Positions 26,009 through 35,787 of a stretch of DNA of 64,000 bases are shown one piece after another. This DNA comes from Variovorax beijingensis (GTDB taxonomy: Bacteria; Pseudomonadota; Gammaproteobacteria; Burkholderiales; Burkholderiaceae_C): NCBI RefSeq assembly GCF_007828835.1, contig NZ_VIVL01000001.1, positions 984,001 to 1,048,000 of the forward strand. The letters run 5' to 3'. Made by a program: the position numbers and the translations under genes. Each line of letters begins with the position of its first letter. Position 1 is the stretch's first letter. The notes below the pieces were generated by a model. That model was given only the letters and a program-made list of their open reading frames with translations, searched no databases and had not been told where the DNA came from.

Positions 26009-28318
26009 GTGAGCTCGATCGCCGACAAGTTCAAGAAATTACTGCCCGCGAACAGCGGCAACGACAAGGCCCGCGTCGACGGCTCCGGTTCCATATCGCT
26101 CGACGACGTCGACACGGTTCAGGCCCTGGAGGAAAAGACCATTCGGCTGGCTCGCAAGGACGGCGCCCCGGCCGCGCCGCTGCCCGCCGGCTTTGCCGAC
26201 GAGCTGCTGGGCGGCGGCGAGGCTGCCAACGAAGCGGCGTCGCCCGAAGGGGCCCCGGCGCAGGCGGCCGGCCGCGCGGGTTCGAACCCGGCGCGCCAGC
26301 AGCGCATCCTGGCCATCATGCTGGCGGTGGTGGTGCTGCTGCTGCTGCTGGTGGCCGGTTCCGCCATTCTTCGCGCCGAGCGCCTGGCGCAGCAGGTGGC
26401 CGCCACCGGCCAGTCGCTGATGCAGTCGCAGCGGCTCGCGAAATCGATCTCCCAGGCCCTCGTGGGCAGCGCGCCCGCATTCGTCGAAGTGAAGGACAGC
26501 GCCGACGACCTCACGCGCCGCGTGCAGGGCCTGACCAACGGCGACGATGCCTTGCGCCTGGAGCGTGTGGGCAACCAGTACGACGAGGACATGGCCAAGA
26601 TCAACCCCCTGGTCGTTCGTGCCGATGCCAGCGCCAAGGTCGTGCTGGCCCAGCGCCAGATCCTGACCCAGGTGGGCGCCGCGCTGCGCGACATCAACCA
26701 GCAGTCGTCCGCGCTGCTCGAAATGACGGAAACCGTCGCGTCGCTGAAGATGCAGCAGAACGCCACGCTGCCCGAAATTTCGGCGGCCGGCCAGCTCGTG
26801 ATGCTGACCCAGCGCATCGGCAAGTCGACCAACGAATTCTTCACGGTCGAGGGCGTGAACCCCGACGCCGTGTTCCTGCTCGGCAAGGACCTGAACACCT
26901 TCCAGGAAACCACCCGCGGCCTGCTTGACGGCAATGCGCAGCAGCGCTTCCCCGGCTCGAAAGATCCGCAGACCCGCCAGCAGCTCGAAGCCATTCTCAA
27001 GACCTACGAGCAGATGCGCACGCAGGCCTCGGCCATTCTGGGCAACCTGCAGGGCCTGGTGGCCGCGCGCGAAGCGCAGGCTTCCATCCTGACCGACAGC
27101 GAACCGCTGCGCAAATCGCTCGGCGAGCTGCAGGACAAGCTGTCCGCGCGCACCGGCCTGGGCGCCGGAACGATCGTGATGCTGTTCGTGCTCTCGCTGG
27201 CCGCCCTGGCGCTGGCCGGCGCCATCGGTTTCGTGCAGGTGCGCGAAGGCCGCGAACGTGCCGCCGTGGCCGAGCGCGAGCGTCTCGCGGCCGAGCAGGC
27301 CAGCGAAGAGGCGGGCCGCATCAACAACGCCAACCAGGCCGCCATTCTTCGGCTGATGAACGAACTGCAGACAGTGGCCGAAGGCGACCTGACGCAGGAA
27401 GCCACCGTGACCGAGGACATCACCGGCGCCATCGCCGACTCGGTGAACTACACGGTGGAAGAACTGCGCCTGCTGGTGGGCAACGTGCAGAACACGGCCA
27501 CCCGCGTGGCGCAGACCACCTCGCAGGTGGAAAGCACCTCGACCGAACTGCTCGCCGCCTCGACCGAACAGCTGCGCGAGATCCGCGAAACCGGCCAGTC
27601 GGTGGTGACCATGGCCGAGCGGATCAACGGCGTGTCCTCGCAGGCGCAGGAGTCCGCCACGGTGGCGCGCCAGTCGCTGCAGGCCGCGTCCTCGGGCCTG
27701 CAGGCCGTGCAGAACGCCATCGGCGGCATGAACTCCATCCGCGACCAGATCCAGGAAACTTCCAAGCGCATCAAGCGCCTGGGCGAATCGTCGCAGGAGA
27801 TCGGCGAAATCACCGAGCTGATCTCGGACATTACCGAGCAGACGAACGTGCTGGCGCTGAACGCCGCCATCCAGGCCGCATCGGCCGGTGAAGCCGGCCG
27901 CGGCTTCTCGGTGGTGGCCGAAGAAGTGCAGCGCCTGGCCGAACGCTCCGCCGACGCCACGCGCCAGATCTCGGCGCTGGTGAAGGCCATTCAGACCGAC
28001 ACGCAGGACGCGGTGGGCGCCATGGAGCGTTCCACGCAGGGTGTGGTCGAAGGGGCCAAGCTGTCCGACAATGCCGGTACCGCGCTGTCCGAGATCGACC
28101 GCGTGTCGCGCCGGCTTGCAGACCTCATCGAGCAGATTTCGCAGTCCGCCTCCCGCGAGGCCGATTCGGCCAACGTGGTGGCCGCCAACATCCAGCACAT
28201 CTTTGCCGTGACCGAACAGACCGGAGAAGGTACCCGCAACACCGCCCAGCAGGTGCGCGAGCTGTCGCAGATGGCCGAAGAACTGCGCCGCTCCGTCGCC
28301 CGTTTCAAGATCGCCTGA
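26009..28318 (+). CDS. pilJ: Pilus chemoreceptor PilJ (methyl-accepting chemotaxis protein)
   Basis: This 769-residue receptor has about 95 low-complexity N-terminal residues, then a first membrane segment near residues 99-122 (LAIMLAVVVLLLLLVAGSAI). A periplasmic type IV pili MCP domain of about 260 residues follows, then a second membrane segment near 385-408. A HAMP-like region and a long MCP coiled coil complete it. The hairpin tip that contacts the kinase reads ITEQTNVLALNAAIQAASAG. The start is GTG at 26009. It would sense surface contact or pilin state and control ChpA. No pentapeptide tether for a methyltransferase is evident. Confidence 0.93.
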   Translation: MSSIADKFKKLLPANSGNDKARVDGSGSISLDDVDTVQALEEKTIRLARKDGAPAAPLPAGFADELLGGGEAANEAASPEGAPAQAAGRAGSNPARQQRILAIMLAVVVLLLLLVAGSAILRAERLAQQVAATGQSLMQSQRLAKSISQALVGSAPAFVEVKDSADDLTRRVQGLTNGDDALRLERVGNQYDEDMAKINPLVVRADASAKVVLAQRQILTQVGAALRDINQQSSALLEMTETVASLKMQQNATLPEISAAGQLVMLTQRIGKSTNEFFTVEGVNPDAVFLLGKDLNTFQETTRGLLDGNAQQRFPGSKDPQTRQQLEAILKTYEQMRTQASAILGNLQGLVAAREAQASILTDSEPLRKSLGELQDKLSARTGLGAGTIVMLFVLSLAALALAGAIGFVQVREGRERAAVAERERLAAEQASEEAGRINNANQAAILRLMNELQTVAEGDLTQEATVTEDITGAIADSVNYTVEELRLLVGNVQNTATRVAQTTSQVESTSTELLAASTEQLREIRETGQSVVTMAERINGVSSQAQESATVARQSLQAASSGLQAVQNAIGGMNSIRDQIQETSKRIKRLGESSQEIGEITELISDITEQTNVLALNAAIQAASAGEAGRGFSVVAEEVQRLAERSADATRQISALVKAIQTDTQDAVGAMERSTQGVVEGAKLSDNAGTALSEIDRVSRRLADLIEQISQSASREADSANVVAANIQHIFAVTEQTGEGTRNTAQQVRELSQMAEELRRSVARFKIA

Positions 28319-28394
28319 TGAAGCTCTCCCCCAGTCTTCGCGCACTTCGTGTCGCTTCGGAAAACTGACAGATAAAGAACGGCGAGCATCCAAC

Positions 28395-31300
28395 GTGTCG
28401 ACTCAAACCCCTGCCACGGCCCTCCTCGCTGGCAACGTGCCGGCCACCGAAGACCTTGGGCCGCTGGCCTGGGTTCTGGGAGAAATCCAGAAATCCCTCG
28501 ACAGCGTCGGCAAGTCGCTGCGGCGCTTCGTGCGCGACGTGGGCAATGCCTCGGAGCTCGAAAGCGGCCCGCTGCAGATGGCCCGCCAGCAGCTGCACCA
28601 GTCGGTCGGCGCGCTGCAGATGGTGGGCAACACCGCACCGGCGCTGGTGCTCGGCGCCATCGAGTTCGCGGTGCAGGGCTTCATTGCCGAGCCGCAGCGC
28701 TGCACCGACAGCGCGGTCCAGAAGATCGAGCGCGCCGGCTTTGCCGTCATCGATTTCCTCAACGCGCTGCTGGCCGGCAAGGCCGTGTCGTCGGTGGCGC
28801 TGTTCCCGCAATACCGCGACGTGCTCGAACTGGTTGGCAACGAGCGCGTGCATCCGGCGGATCTGTGGAGCACGGCCTGGCGCTGGGTCGAAGTGCGGCC
28901 CGCACTGACCCAGGCCGCCGTCAGCTATGACCCGGCCGTGCGTTCGCGGCTCGACCGCGAGGTGCTGCAGCTGGTCAAGACCGGCGACCCGCAGGCCGCG
29001 CGACGGCTGCATGCGCTGTGCCTGGGGCTCGGGCGCGGTGCGCTGCTGCCCCGCGTCGCCAGCTTCTGGACCCTGGCCGCAGGCTTCTTCGAGGCCCTGG
29101 CGCTCGGGCTGATTCCCGCCGATGCGTATGTGAAGCGCGCCGCTTCCCGCGTGCTGCTGCAGTACGCCACCCTGGCGCGCGGCGACAGCACGGTGTCCGA
29201 CCGCCTGGGCCAGGACCTGCTGTTCTTCTGCGCCCAGGCCGCGCCCGGCACGCAGGACGAAGCCGCCACCCTGCGCACCGTCCGCACCGCCTGGGGCGTG
29301 GCCGGCGAGCGGCAGGTCGACTATACGGTCGAGCAGTTCGGCCGCTACGATCCGCTGGTGCTGGCGCAGGCGCGCAAGCGCATCGAAACCGCCAAGGAAA
29401 TGTGGTCGGCGCTCTCGGGCGGCGACATCACCCGCACGCGCCAGGTGGCCGACACCTTTGCGCAGCTGGGCGAATCGCTGCAGAAGCTCCATCCGCCGAT
29501 CTCGCCGATGGTGGAGGCGCTCACGCATGCGGTCGAGGCCTCGGTGCGCTCCAGCCAGCCGCCCGATACCGAGCTGGCGATGGAAGTCGCCACCTCGGTG
29601 CTCTACCTGGAAGCCGCGCTCGAAGACCTGGACCCGAGCGATCCGCAGCTCACCTCCCGCACCCTGCAATTGGCCGGCCGCATCGAGCGCGTGCGCGAAG
29701 GCGGGCATTCGGAGCCGCTCGAGCCCTGGATGGAGGACCTGTACCGGCGCGTGAGCGACCGCCAGACCATGGGCACCGTGGTCGACGAACTGCGCAGCCA
29801 CCTGAGCGAGCTCGAGAAATCGCTCGACCAGTATTTCCGCCGCCCCGCCGAAAAGGCCCTGCTGCGCACCGTGCCGAGCCAGCTGCTGCAGATGCGCGGC
29901 GTGTTCTCGGTGCTGGGGCTCGACCAGGCCGCCAGCACCGTCCAGCGCATGCGCGACGACGTCGAGCAGATGCTGGTGGGCAACGCCTCGCCGGTCGAGG
30001 AGATGCAGAGCTTCGATGCGCTCGGCAACAACCTGGGCGCGCTGGGTTTCCTGATCGACATGCTGGGCTACCAGCCGACGCTCGCCAAGCGCCTGTTCGT
30101 GTTCGACGCCGATGCCGGCGAACTCAAGCCGCTGATGGGCCGCCAGGCCGCCGATGGAGCCGCGGAGGCTGCAACCCCCGGCGCTGCGCCCGCGGCCGCC
30201 GAAGCGGTGCTCAGCATCGAGGAGGTCGATGCCCAGATCGCCTCCAAGCTTGCCGCGCTCGCCACGCCCAACCGCAAGGCGAAGGTCTCGCCCATCGAGG
30301 AATTCAGCAGCAAGGCCGACAGCTGGACCCACAAGATCGCCGGTCCTGCGGCCCTGCCCGATACCGAGGTGACCGAGCTCGAAGAAGACGACCTGCAGAA
30401 CATCTTCCTGGACGAAGCCCGCGAGGTGGTGCAAAACGGCCTGGCCGCCATCGACGAGCTGGGCAGCCACCCCGACGACACCGAGGAACTCACCATCCTG
30501 CGGCGCGCGTTCCACACCCTCAAGGGCAGTTCGCGCATGGTCGGCCTGACCGATTTCGGCGATGCCGCCTGGTCCTTCGAACAGGTGCTCAACACCTGGC
30601 TGGCCGACCAGCGCGCTGCCACGCCCGACCTGCTCACCGGCACCCGCAAGGCGCTCGAGGAATTCAGCCAGTGGGTCGAGGCCATTGCGTCCGGCGCCCA
30701 GCACGGCTGGCAGTCGGCGCATTTCAGCCGCGTGGCCAATGCCCTGCTGGCGGGCGAACCCGTGCCCACCGCCCCCACGTGGGTCGCCGATGCCGACGCG
30801 CTGGCCGTGGCCGCGCGCCACATTGCCGCGGAGCCGCCGCCGGCCGCTCCCGCACCGGAACCCGCGCAGCTGCTGGAGCTTCCGGAACTGCCCGACCTGT
30901 CGCTTTCCCCCGCGGCGCCGGTGGAAACGGCACCCGCCGCGCCATCCGAACTGCCGCCGCAAACGGCGCCGGCCGCTGCAAAGCCCGAAGCCGACGACGA
31001 CTTCGCCTCCACCGATTTCCTCGACTTCGAATCCCGCCCGGCGCCGGAAGCCGAAGCAACCGAGGCCTTCGACCACAGCGCCGACTTCGATTTTCTCGCG
31101 CCCGCGAAAGCGCAGGCGCCGGTCGAGTCGATCGCGCGCTTCACGGCGGAACCCGCCGTCGAACCGGCGCCGGCCGCCGATGCGCCCGAATCGCCGGCCC
31201 TGGAGGGGCTGCCCGACCTCGACTGGGCGACCGAGATCGTGCCGGCAAAGGCGGAAGAGCCCGTGGTGCTTGCCGAGGAGCCCGCACCGGCGCCGCCGGA

Positions 31301-34300
31301 AGCGCCCGCACCAGCAGCAGCGGTGCCCACCGAAGAACCCGTGGCCGCGCCGGCCCTGCTGCTGGAGCTTGAAGAATCCGCCGTTGCCGCCGCCGCCGAC
31401 GAAGCACCGCCCGCGGCTGCAGAATCGGCGCCCGCCGTCGCCGCCGAAGAAGTCGCCCGGCCGGTGGAGGCCGAGGAAACCGCCGAAGCCGCCGCGGCCT
31501 CCGGTGCCGAAGACCAGGTCAAGGTCATCGGGCCGCTGCGCATCGGCATTGCGCTCTACAACGTCTACCTCAACGAGGCCGACGAGTGGTCCAGGCAGCT
31601 CGCCACCGAAGTGGGCGAGTGGGCGCTCGAATCGCACGAGCGGCTGCCCGACTCGACCATTGCGCTCGCGCATTCGCTGGCCGGCAGCTCGGCCACGGTC
31701 GGCTTCCACAGCCTCTCGGGCATGGCGCGCCTGCTCGAAGCCGCGCTGCAGCATCTGCAGATGCAGGGCAGCGGCTCGCGCGAACAGGGCGTGGTGCTGG
31801 TGGCCGCGGCCGACGAGCTGCGCCGCCTGCTGCACCAGTTCGCCGTCGGCTTCCTGCGCGAACCGTCCGAAGGAACGCTGCAGGCGCTGCGCGACATTGC
31901 CGCCGCACCGATGCCGGCCGAGGCTGCCGCGCGCGTCGAAACCCGCACGCTCCAGCACCTGGTGGCGCAGGGCAACGTGGCCGACGTGGCGCTGGACGAC
32001 TCCGAAGACGCGATCGACATGGTCGATGCGGTCGACGTCGACCTGTTCCCCATCTTCGAAGAAGAAGCGGCGGAGCTGCTGCCCCAGCTGGGCCAGGCGC
32101 TGCGCCAATGGGCGCACCACCCCGACGACAGCGCGCCGCGCGCCTCGGTGCTGCGCACGCTGCACACGCTCAAGGGTAGCGCCCGGCTGGCCGGCGCCAT
32201 GCGCCTTGGCGAGCGCGCGCACCGCATGGAGTCCGAGATCGAAGTGCTCGGCACCCAGGGCGGCGCCGACCGGGCCGAGATCGAGAAGCTGCTCACGCGC
32301 CTCGATGCGCTGCAGGCCACCTTCGATGCCCTGCGCGCCGCGGACGATGCCACCCAGGCCGAAGTGGCCCAGCTGGTGGCCACGGCCTCGGTGACTTCGC
32401 CGGGCGTGCAGCTGGTGCAGGTTCCTGCCGATACCGGCGTGTCCGCCAACGACGAGACGCTGATGGCCGGCAACGAGAACGCCGACGCAGCCGCGGAAGC
32501 CGCCGCCGCGCCATCGCTGCTGCCGCGTCCGGCCCACGCGCTGCTGGCGCCGCTGCGTGCGGTGTCGAGCCAGGCCGTGCGCATCCGCACCCAGCTGCTC
32601 GACCGCCTGGTGGCGCAGACCGGCGAGGTCATCATCACGCGCTCGCGCCTGGAGGCCGAGCTCGGCCAGCTGCGCGGTTCGCTCACCGACCTCACGGGCA
32701 ACCTCGACCGCCTGCGCCAGCAGCTGCGCGACATCGAGGTGCAGGCCGAAAGCCAGATGCAGTCGCGCCTGGCCCAGGCCAAGGATTCGCAGCAGAGCTT
32801 CGACCCGCTGGAGTTCGACCGCTTCACCCGCGTGCAGGAACTCACGCGCATGATGGCCGAGTCGGTGAACGACGTGGCCACCGTGCAGCGCACGCTGCAA
32901 AAGACGGTGCAGGCCACGGAAGACGACCTCAGCGTGCAGGCGCGCCAGACGCGCGAACTGCAGCGCGGCCTGCTGCGCACGCGCATGGTGGAGTTCGAGG
33001 GCATCTCCGATCGCCTCTACCGCGTGGTGCGCCAGGCCTCCAAGGACACCGGCAAGCAGGTGCGCCTGGACATCGTCGGCGGCTCCATCGAAATGGACCG
33101 CGGCGTGCTCGACCGCATGACGCCCGCCTTCGAGCACCTGCTGCGCAATTGCGTGGCGCACGGCATCGAGGAACCGGCCGTGCGCGAGAAGGCCGGCAAG
33201 GACGCCAACGGCCTGATCGTGATCGACCTGCACCAGGAGGGCAACGACGTCTCGGTGAGCTTTCGCGACGACGGCGCCGGCCTCGACCGCGGCCGCATCG
33301 CCGAGCGCGCCCGCACGCTCGGCCTGCTCGCGCCCGGTCAGGAACTCTCGCCCGAGGAAGCCACCGAGCTGATCTTCAAGCCCGGCTTCTCGACCGCCGG
33401 ACAGGTGTCCGAGCTGGCCGGCCGCGGCATCGGCATGGACGTGGTGCGCGCGCAGATCGCCGCGCTCGGCGGCCGCATCGAAACGCACAGCACGCCAGGC
33501 CAGGGCACCACCTTCAAGCTGGTGCTGCCGCTCACCACCGCTGTGACGCACGTGGTGATGCTGCGCGCGGGCGAGGTGTCGATCGGCGTGCCGTCCAACC
33601 TGGTCGAGCTGGTGCAGCGCGTGAGCAGCACCGAGCTCGAGGCCGCCTACCTGCACAACAGCCATCCGTTCGGCAGCGAGCAGGTGCCTTTCTACTGGGC
33701 CGGTGCATTGCTGCAGGCTTCGGCGCGCAGCGAGCATGCCGCGAGCCGGAACAACACCGTCGTGATCGTGCGAAGCGCGGCGCAGCGGGTGGGCCTGCAC
33801 GTGGACGAAGTGCTGGGCAACCAGGAAGTCGTGGTCAAGAACCTCGGGCCGCAGCTGGCCCGGCTGCCGGGCCTGGCGGGCATCTCGGTGCTGGCCTCGG
33901 GCGCGGTGGCGCTCATCTACAACCCGGTGGCGGTGGCCGCGGTGCATGGCGAACAGGCACGCGAGCGCCAGGCCGCCGCGCTGGCCGCGCCGGCGCATGC
34001 CGCCGGCGCCGGCCACGGCGCACCGCAGGAACCGCTGCCGGTGCTGGCCCCCGCGGCGCCGCAGGTGCCGCTGGTGCTGGTGGTGGACGACTCCATCACC
34101 GTGCGCCGTGTGACGCAGCGCCTGCTGCAGCGCGAAGGCTATCGCGTGTCTCTCGCGGCCGACGGCCTGCAGGCGCTCGAACGCCTGCAGCAGGAGCGTC
34201 CGGCGGTGGTGCTGTCGGACATCGAGATGCCGCGCATGGACGGCTTCGACCTGGCGCGCAACATCCGCGCGGACGATTCGATGGCCGGCCTGCCGATCAT

Positions 34301-34451
34301 CATGATCACCTCGCGCATCGCCGAGAAGCACCGCGACTACGCGCGCACGCTGGGCGTCAACCACTACCTCGGCAAGCCCTACTCGGAAGAAGAGCTGCTG
34401 CGCCTGGTGCGCAGCTATACCAGCGAGCCCGCCGCGCTGGCTGCGGCCTGA
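28395..34451 (+). CDS. chpA: Hybrid histidine kinase ChpA/PilL of the pilus chemotaxis system
   Basis: This 2018-residue CheA-type kinase begins with a FimL-like domain of about 550 residues. Three Hpt domains follow, with likely phosphohistidines H707 (FHTLKGSSRMVG), H1093 (AHSLAGSSATVG) and H1257 (LHTLKGSARLAG). They are joined by long Ala/Pro/Glu linkers (about 800-1035). Next come the dimerisation helices, a HATPase domain (LLRNCVAHGIEEPAVREKAG, FRDDGAGLD, GRGIGMDVV), a CheW domain and a receiver with D1942 in VLSDIEMPRMDG. Start is GTG at 28395, 76 bp after pilJ. It is smaller than Pseudomonas ChpA, which has more Hpt-like modules. Confidence 0.95.
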   Translation: MSTQTPATALLAGNVPATEDLGPLAWVLGEIQKSLDSVGKSLRRFVRDVGNASELESGPLQMARQQLHQSVGALQMVGNTAPALVLGAIEFAVQGFIAEPQRCTDSAVQKIERAGFAVIDFLNALLAGKAVSSVALFPQYRDVLELVGNERVHPADLWSTAWRWVEVRPALTQAAVSYDPAVRSRLDREVLQLVKTGDPQAARRLHALCLGLGRGALLPRVASFWTLAAGFFEALALGLIPADAYVKRAASRVLLQYATLARGDSTVSDRLGQDLLFFCAQAAPGTQDEAATLRTVRTAWGVAGERQVDYTVEQFGRYDPLVLAQARKRIETAKEMWSALSGGDITRTRQVADTFAQLGESLQKLHPPISPMVEALTHAVEASVRSSQPPDTELAMEVATSVLYLEAALEDLDPSDPQLTSRTLQLAGRIERVREGGHSEPLEPWMEDLYRRVSDRQTMGTVVDELRSHLSELEKSLDQYFRRPAEKALLRTVPSQLLQMRGVFSVLGLDQAASTVQRMRDDVEQMLVGNASPVEEMQSFDALGNNLGALGFLIDMLGYQPTLAKRLFVFDADAGELKPLMGRQAADGAAEAATPGAAPAAAEAVLSIEEVDAQIASKLAALATPNRKAKVSPIEEFSSKADSWTHKIAGPAALPDTEVTELEEDDLQNIFLDEAREVVQNGLAAIDELGSHPDDTEELTILRRAFHTLKGSSRMVGLTDFGDAAWSFEQVLNTWLADQRAATPDLLTGTRKALEEFSQWVEAIASGAQHGWQSAHFSRVANALLAGEPVPTAPTWVADADALAVAARHIAAEPPPAAPAPEPAQLLELPELPDLSLSPAAPVETAPAAPSELPPQTAPAAAKPEADDDFASTDFLDFESRPAPEAEATEAFDHSADFDFLAPAKAQAPVESIARFTAEPAVEPAPAADAPESPALEGLPDLDWATEIVPAKAEEPVVLAEEPAPAPPEAPAPAAAVPTEEPVAAPALLLELEESAVAAAADEAPPAAAESAPAVAAEEVARPVEAEETAEAAAASGAEDQVKVIGPLRIGIALYNVYLNEADEWSRQLATEVGEWALESHERLPDSTIALAHSLAGSSATVGFHSLSGMARLLEAALQHLQMQGSGSREQGVVLVAAADELRRLLHQFAVGFLREPSEGTLQALRDIAAAPMPAEAAARVETRTLQHLVAQGNVADVALDDSEDAIDMVDAVDVDLFPIFEEEAAELLPQLGQALRQWAHHPDDSAPRASVLRTLHTLKGSARLAGAMRLGERAHRMESEIEVLGTQGGADRAEIEKLLTRLDALQATFDALRAADDATQAEVAQLVATASVTSPGVQLVQVPADTGVSANDETLMAGNENADAAAEAAAAPSLLPRPAHALLAPLRAVSSQAVRIRTQLLDRLVAQTGEVIITRSRLEAELGQLRGSLTDLTGNLDRLRQQLRDIEVQAESQMQSRLAQAKDSQQSFDPLEFDRFTRVQELTRMMAESVNDVATVQRTLQKTVQATEDDLSVQARQTRELQRGLLRTRMVEFEGISDRLYRVVRQASKDTGKQVRLDIVGGSIEMDRGVLDRMTPAFEHLLRNCVAHGIEEPAVREKAGKDANGLIVIDLHQEGNDVSVSFRDDGAGLDRGRIAERARTLGLLAPGQELSPEEATELIFKPGFSTAGQVSELAGRGIGMDVVRAQIAALGGRIETHSTPGQGTTFKLVLPLTTAVTHVVMLRAGEVSIGVPSNLVELVQRVSSTELEAAYLHNSHPFGSEQVPFYWAGALLQASARSEHAASRNNTVVIVRSAAQRVGLHVDEVLGNQEVVVKNLGPQLARLPGLAGISVLASGAVALIYNPVAVAAVHGEQARERQAAALAAPAHAAGAGHGAPQEPLPVLAPAAPQVPLVLVVDDSITVRRVTQRLLQREGYRVSLAADGLQALERLQQERPAVVLSDIEMPRMDGFDLARNIRADDSMAGLPIIMITSRIAEKHRDYARTLGVNHYLGKPYSEEELLRLVRSYTSEPAALAAA

Positions 34452-34480
34452 GCCGGGGCCGCCGCCGGCATCCTGGATGC

Positions 34481-35569
34481 CTACGGCGCGAGCAGCGCCT
34501 TGCGCACCAGGTCGACCTGCCGCGTGCAGCCCATCTTGGCCATCAGCGAGCCGAGCTGGCTGCGCACCGTGTGCACCGACACGCCTTGCGCGCCGGCATG
34601 CTGCTTGGGCGACTGGCCCGCGGCGAGCGCCGCCAGCACGCGCGCCTCGGCAGGGGTGACGCCGAAGGCGCCGCAGAGGCTGTCGATCGAAGGCACCGCC
34701 TGCGAACGGCCGGGGCGGATGCGTGCCAGCACCAGCACCTCCTCGCCGAGGCTCAGCTGCGGCGCGGCGCGTGCCATTTCCAGTTCCAGTTCTTGCAGGC
34801 CTGCCGATCCGCCGGAGATGGGCAGCCGGATCCGCTGACGCGATTGCGCCGCCAGGCGCAGGCCGGCCGCGAGCGCCTGCTGCGTCTGCGCATCCGGATG
34901 CCAGAGCCGTTGGCTGCGCAGGCGCAGCGAGCGGCTCGCGCCGAAGAATTCCTGCGCGCCGGCCGATGCGCGCAGCACCGTGCCCGCGGGCGTCACCAGC
35001 AAGACCGCCTCGCCGAAGGCCGCGAGCGCGGACTCGGCGCCGTCGAGCCACAACCGGGCGCGCCCGTCGCGGCGCGCCAGCCCCTGGCGCAGCGCCTGGG
35101 TGACGCGGCGGATCCGCGTGCTGTCGAGCAGCCGGCGCGCATGCGCGGCCGTGCTGCGCTGCACCGTCAGGCCGCCGCGGCGCTGCGCCCCCTCGTCGAC
35201 GATGCATGCCAGCATCTGGCGCGCGCCGTGGCGGCACATGAAATCGGCGTAGTAGAGGTTCTTCGAGAGAAAGGCCGGCGAGAACAGCTCGTGCGTGTCG
35301 AACCAGCTTCCCGGCGCGGCGCCGAGGGTCGGCGGAATCAGGATGTCGTGGGCGCAGAAATGCTGCACATATTCGCGCTCGGCGGCCGGTGAAACGTTGA
35401 CCTGCTGAAAACTCAGCAGCTCGCTGCCGCGTTCCAGCAGGATGAAGGTGGCGCTGTCGCCGCCGATCACCTGCTGCATGCCCTGCAGCAGGTCGCGCCA
35501 TGGCGGCTGCGGATCGTCCAGGTGCGCGATGGCATCGAGCGTGCGGCGCAGTGCGAGATTCCGGTTCAT
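34481..35569 (-). CDS. LuxR-type helix-turn-helix transcriptional regulator
   Basis: This 362-residue protein has no recognised ligand domain in the first 290 residues, though WRDLLQGMQQVIGGDSATFI and a later PAS-like stretch (AFGEAVLLVTPAGTVLRASA) suggest a sensory region. The last 65 residues are a LuxR/GerE DNA-binding domain (FGVTPAEARVLAALAAGQS, VSVHTVRSQLGSLMAKMG). GGGAGG lies just before the ATG at 35569. It is divergent from the lipoprotein gene at 35788, and the 218-bp gap would hold both promoters. The target is unknown. Confidence 0.85.
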   Translation of the reverse strand: MNRNLALRRTLDAIAHLDDPQPPWRDLLQGMQQVIGGDSATFILLERGSELLSFQQVNVSPAAEREYVQHFCAHDILIPPTLGAAPGSWFDTHELFSPAFLSKNLYYADFMCRHGARQMLACIVDEGAQRRGGLTVQRSTAAHARRLLDSTRIRRVTQALRQGLARRDGRARLWLDGAESALAAFGEAVLLVTPAGTVLRASAGAQEFFGASRSLRLRSQRLWHPDAQTQQALAAGLRLAAQSRQRIRLPISGGSAGLQELELEMARAAPQLSLGEEVLVLARIRPGRSQAVPSIDSLCGAFGVTPAEARVLAALAAGQSPKQHAGAQGVSVHTVRSQLGSLMAKMGCTRQVDLVRKALLAP

Positions 35570-35787
35570 GTGATGCCTCCCTGGCCTGCCGGTTTTTTCC
35601 CGCTGCCATGATGCGCGCCCGCGTTGCGGGGTGTCAACGCGCAAGGGGTACCTGCTACCGCTTCGCCGATCGCCGCGCATCGTGCATTTGCGTGATGCGC
35701 CGTGCGCATCGCCCTCCCAGACTGTTGAGAACGAAGGTTCGCTTTTCGGGCGGCCTTCGTACTCGACACCACCTGGAGGAAAAGACC

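Noticed and set aside
28305..35609. A 2434-codon open frame antisense to chpA and the LuxR gene region
   Set aside because: It mirrors chpA codon by codon, is rich in His, Arg and Gly, has no domain and no ribosome-binding site. It is a shadow of GC-rich codon use.
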